Made by a program: the position numbers and the translations under genes
Part shown: piece by piece, positions 61,464 through 64,000 of the stretch
How the letters are laid out: the number at the start of each line of letters is the position of its first letter
How positions within the stretch are numbered: position 1 is the stretch's first letter
Assembly: GCF_035958815.1 (NCBI RefSeq)
Contig: NZ_CP108383.1
Coordinates: 5,518,001-5,582,000 of the forward strand
Length of the DNA stretch: 64,000 nt
Source: Nocardia sp. NBC_01327
Lineage (GTDB): Bacteria > Actinomycetota > Actinomycetes > Mycobacteriales > Mycobacteriaceae
Direction: 5' to 3'
The notes under the pieces: model-generated
What the model saw: the letters and a program-made list of their open reading frames with translations, nothing else
What the model was told of the DNA's origin: nothing
The model's database searches: none

Positions 61464-62003
61464 TCAGCCGGCCGAACGATCCGATTCGGCCGGCCGCGCT
61501 GGATCGTCCAGCCCGAACCTGCGCCGAATATCGGGGCGCGCCAGGAGTTTCGGCGGATAGCCGGGCCCGGGCCGCGGGGTGACATCCGGCCATTCGAGGC
61601 GCTCCCCACAGTGTGAGCACACCACCTGGGCCTGCGCGTCGTGGCCACAGCTCTCGTGCCGGGCGATGACGGGCGGACCCGCCTCCCCCGAGAGCCAGCG
61701 ATCTCCCCACGCCGTCATCGCCAGCAGCACACCGTAGAAATCGCGCCCGGACTCGGTGAGCACATACTCGTACCGGACGGGCATGGTCTCGTAGACCTGC
61801 TTCTCCAGCAGCTCCGCCTCGACCAGGCGGCGCAACCGCTCCGAGAGCGTAGTGCGGGCAATGCCCAATTCCTGCTGGAACTCGTCGAAGCGGCGAATAC
61901 CGTAGAACGCCTCCCGCAGCACCAGCGGCGTCCACCAGTCGCCGAGCAGATCCATGGTGCGCGCCACCGAGCAGGGCCAGTTCGCGAACGACGTGCGCTT
62001 CAT
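61464..62003 (-). CDS. HxlR-family regulator
   Basis: 179 residues. The HxlR/MarR-like core is CSVARTMDLLGDWWTPLVLREAFYGIRRFDEFQQELGIARTTLSERLRRLVEAELLEKQ. A C-terminal part (about 120-150) has ESCGH and CSHCGE, which could form a small zinc site, an addition many HxlR proteins lack. Divergent from SRPBCC-LLM operon; operator candidate in between. Confidence 0.92.
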   Translation of the reverse strand: MKRTSFANWPCSVARTMDLLGDWWTPLVLREAFYGIRRFDEFQQELGIARTTLSERLRRLVEAELLEKQVYETMPVRYEYVLTESGRDFYGVLLAMTAWGDRWLSGEAGPPVIARHESCGHDAQAQVVCSHCGERLEWPDVTPRPGPGYPPKLLARPDIRRRFGLDDPARPAESDRSAG

Positions 62004-62017
62004 ACCGCCATCCTAGC

Positions 62018-62036
62018 GAGTCTCTCTTCGAGACTC
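62018..62036. promoter_or_regulatory. candidate HxlR operator
   Basis: GAGTCTC (62018-62024) and GAGACTC (62030-62036) are perfect arms around 5 bp, 15 bp from the HxlR start and about 84 bp before the SRPBCC start. Confidence 0.75.
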
Positions 62037-62119
62037 AGCAGATAAGACACGTGGACAGTACTTGCCCCTGTGGGTCTATCTACGCAACTATGGACGTCAA
62101 CGGATGGAAGGAGCACGCT

Positions 62120-62626
62120 GTGGAATGGACCGGACAGGTCTACGCGGACACCCCGACAGTGGCGGCGCAGACGTACATCGAGGCCGCGCCGGAGCAGGTG
62201 TGGGAGTGCGTCAGCGATATACAGCTCATGCCCCGGCTCAGCGCGGAACTGCGCAGTGTCGAGTGGCTCGACGACGCCACCGGACCGGCACTGGGCGCCA
62301 GGTTCGCCGGGCAGAACATGCACGATGCGCTGGGCAGCTGGGAGACGATCAGCACGATCGTGACCTACGAGCCCGGACAACGCTTCGCCTGGGCCGTCGG
62401 ATCACCCGAATACCCTTCCAGCATTTGGCGATTCACCCTCCGGCCGCAGGGCTCCGGGACCGTGCTGGAGCAGTGGACGCAGATGGGCCCGGCCCGATCC
62501 GGCCTCAGCTACGCCATCGACGCCATGCCCGATAAGGAGCAGAAGATCGTCTTCGTCCGCCTGCGCGAATTCGAGAGCGGTATCGAAGCCAACCTCGCCG
62601 CCATCAAGACCCTCATGGAGGCGTAA
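62120..62626 (+). CDS. SRPBCC (START-like) family protein
   Basis: 168 residues from GTG 62120, preceded by AAGGAG at the right distance; a longer frame to 62051 exists. The first part (VAAQTYIEAAPEQVWECVSDIQLMPRLSAELRSVEWLD) and WRFTLRPQGSGTVLEQWTQMGPARSGL are typical polyketide-cyclase/SRPBCC features, a hydrophobic-ligand cavity fold. TAATG junction with the LLM gene, so it could present the substrate to it. Confidence 0.88.
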   Translation: MEWTGQVYADTPTVAAQTYIEAAPEQVWECVSDIQLMPRLSAELRSVEWLDDATGPALGARFAGQNMHDALGSWETISTIVTYEPGQRFAWAVGSPEYPSSIWRFTLRPQGSGTVLEQWTQMGPARSGLSYAIDAMPDKEQKIVFVRLREFESGIEANLAAIKTLMEA

Positions 62627-63672
62627 TGCGCACCGCGACAACGATCGAAGGCTCGGCGGGCAGCTGGCGCGACCTCACCGAATTTGTGGTCGAGGCCGAG
62701 AAACTCGGACTCGATATCTGCTGGGTGGCCGAGGCGTGGGGCACCGACGCACCGACACCGCTGGGGTTCCTGGCGGCACGCACGGAGCGAATTCTGCTGG
62801 GCTCCGGCATCATTCAGCTCGGCACCCGCTCCCCCGTCACCATCGCGCAGACCGCCATGACGCTGGCGCAGCTGTCGGAGGGACGGTTCCTGCTCGGCCT
62901 CGGCGCCTCGGGACCGCAGGTCATCGAAGGGCTGCACGGTGTTCCGTTCGCCCGCCCGCTGACACGTATGCGCGAGACCGTCGAGATCATTCGCACCGTG
63001 TTCGCGGGCGGCAAGATCAGCTACCAGGGCAAGCAGTTCACCATCCCGCTGCCGGGCGATGCCCGTCCGATGCGGTTGAGCATGCCGCCGGTCTCGGTGC
63101 CGATCTACCTCGCGACGCTGTCCCCGAAAATGCTGGAGCTCACCGGCGAACTCGCCGACGGCTGGCTCGGCACCAGCTTCGTTCCCGAGGGCGCGGACGC
63201 CTATTTCACCCCTCTCGACGACGGACTGGCCCGCTCCGGCCGCACCCGCGCCGACCTGGATATCTGTCAGGGCGCGGAGATCAATATCGTCGCCGACGAA
63301 GCACAGCTCGCCGGAATCCTCGCCGGCCGCAAGATGGAACTCGCCTTCTCTCTCGGCGGTATGGGGTCCGGATCCACCAACTTCTACAACAATGCCTACA
63401 GCCGGCAGGGCTGGGCAGAGGTCGCGGAGCGCGTCCGCGAACGCTGGCAGAGCGGCGACCGCACGGGTGCGGCCACCCTGATCACCGACGATATGGTCCT
63501 GGCCACCACACTCATCGGCACCGAGGAGCGGGTGCGCGAACGCCTGCGGGTCTGGCGGGACACCGGGGTCGACACCGTCCGCCTCTACCCGGCCGGTGAC
63601 ACCCTGCACGACAAGCTGGACAACCTCGGCCGCGGCATCGACATGATCCGCGAACTCGGCGAGCGCGCCTAG
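62626..63672 (+). CDS. LLM-class F420-dependent oxidoreductase
   Basis: 348 residues; ATG shares one base with the SRPBCC stop (TAATG). Barrel features: EAEKLGLDICWVAEAWGTDAPTPLGFLAARTERILLGSGIIQLGTRSPVTIAQTAMTLAQLSEGRFLLGLGASGPQVIEGLHGVPF and the segment ITTRP-like PVSVPIYLATLSPKMLELTGELADGWLGTSF. Under HxlR control with its SRPBCC partner. Substrate unknown. Confidence 0.92.
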   Translation: MRTATTIEGSAGSWRDLTEFVVEAEKLGLDICWVAEAWGTDAPTPLGFLAARTERILLGSGIIQLGTRSPVTIAQTAMTLAQLSEGRFLLGLGASGPQVIEGLHGVPFARPLTRMRETVEIIRTVFAGGKISYQGKQFTIPLPGDARPMRLSMPPVSVPIYLATLSPKMLELTGELADGWLGTSFVPEGADAYFTPLDDGLARSGRTRADLDICQGAEINIVADEAQLAGILAGRKMELAFSLGGMGSGSTNFYNNAYSRQGWAEVAERVRERWQSGDRTGAATLITDDMVLATTLIGTEERVRERLRVWRDTGVDTVRLYPAGDTLHDKLDNLGRGIDMIRELGERA

Positions 63673-64000
63673 CTCTGCGGAATGATCGCCAGGCCCACCG
63701 ATCGGTCCGCGCCCAGCACGAGTTTGTGACCGCGAATGGCGAGCGTGCCGAGCAGCCCGTACTTGCGTCCCACCACCGTGCGCACGAGTTCGGTACCCGC
63801 CGGGTCCAGCACCTGGGCGGTGCCGGGCAGGATCTCCTCGCCGCGCGGCCTGCCCCGGCTATCGCAGATCTGCACGGTCACCTGCGGATTGCGGCGAATT
63901 CGCTTGACCTTCCAGGTTTTCGGATTGGTCCACACCAGGATGCGGGCGCCGTCCGGAGCCACCCAGACCGGGGTCGAGACCGCGGCGCCGTCCTTCTTGT
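63669..64000 (-). CDS. PPOX-class F420-dependent oxidoreductase-like protein (partial)
   Basis: Open to the window end, so the first residues are missing; the frame runs back through KKDGAAVSTPVWVAPDGARILVW, which aligns with the start region of the paralogue at 61059. C-terminus ends VGLAIIPQS. The two PPOX genes are inverted and flank the HxlR/SRPBCC/LLM unit. Its stop overlaps the end of the LLM gene by 4 bp. Confidence 0.88.
   Translation of the reverse strand, partial: KKDGAAVSTPVWVAPDGARILVWTNPKTWKVKRIRRNPQVTVQICDSRGRPRGEEILPGTAQVLDPAGTELVRTVVGRKYGLLGTLAIRGHKLVLGADRSVGLAIIPQS

Noticed and set aside
1..64000. tRNA genes, rRNA, CRISPR arrays, transposases, integrases
   Set aside because: None was found by reading; no cloverleaf-like ends, spacer-repeat arrays or transposase motifs. 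A tRNAscan or ISfinder run would be decisive.

Overview
The window is high-GC actinobacterial DNA, most likely Nocardia or a close relative in the Mycobacteriales. This rests on the rbpA / lnt / fxsA neighbourhood also known from mycobacteria, several F420-type LLM and PPOX oxidoreductases, a mycobacterial-type lipid glycosyltransferase, an Eis-like acetyltransferase, frequent GTG starts and many TetR-type regulators. I saw no rRNA, tRNA, CRISPR array, transposase or phage gene.

Region by region. 1-3.7 kb: a two-component operon (OmpR-type regulator, histidine kinase, then a membrane protein cut by the window start). 3.8-6.9 kb: a membrane protein, a PCu(A)C copper-chaperone lipoprotein, a Tat-exported DyP peroxidase and a UPF0060 protein. 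6.9-10 kb: a TetR regulator facing an MFS-exporter/SGNH-hydrolase operon across a clear operator. 10-14.5 kb: small membrane protein, family 9 glycosyltransferase, ArsR regulator, M23 endopeptidase, membrane protein and zinc-finger protein. 14.46-14.86 kb: rbpA with a SigH/SigR-like promoter and a strong bidirectional terminator.

14.87-30.41 kb is the centrepiece: one 4560-residue, four-module NRPS (C-A-T x4 plus thioesterase) translationally coupled to a DrrA/DrrB-type ABC exporter. The first C domain resembles that of EntF and the first A domain carries a textbook serine code; the other three codes look hydrophobic and match nothing I can name. The cassette lies between rbpA and lnt, which are neighbours in M. 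tuberculosis (Rv2050-Rv2051c). The polyprenol-phosphate-mannose synthase normally fused or adjacent to lnt is absent here.

30.77-36.3 kb: lnt, amidohydrolase, alpha/beta hydrolase, fxsA and a MarR regulator. 36.3-45.6 kb: LLM oxidoreductase, a NarL-type two-component pair, a repeat-rich intergenic stretch, a TSUP permease, a TetR regulator with a 21-bp minisatellite, the tldD/tldE pair, and a MerR/SDR divergon. 45.6-50.5 kb: a tightly coupled four-gene operon (LLM oxidoreductase, Eis-like acetyltransferase, stand-alone condensation/PapA-like protein, GT1 glycosyltransferase) that looks like an uncharacterised acylated-glycoside pathway. 50.8-57 kb: hydrolases, a lipoprotein, and a TetR-controlled divergon with a nitronate-monooxygenase-like protein and an acyl-CoA synthetase. 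57-64 kb: HtrA-like protease, an XRE/methionine-aminopeptidase divergon with twin palindromes, a secreted protein, a TetR regulator, and an HxlR/SRPBCC/LLM unit flanked by two inverted PPOX paralogues, the last cut by the window end.

Many of the local regulators face a target gene across a short palindrome, so the regulatory layout can be read directly from the sequence. Functions are inferred from motifs and family resemblance read by eye; no search was run.
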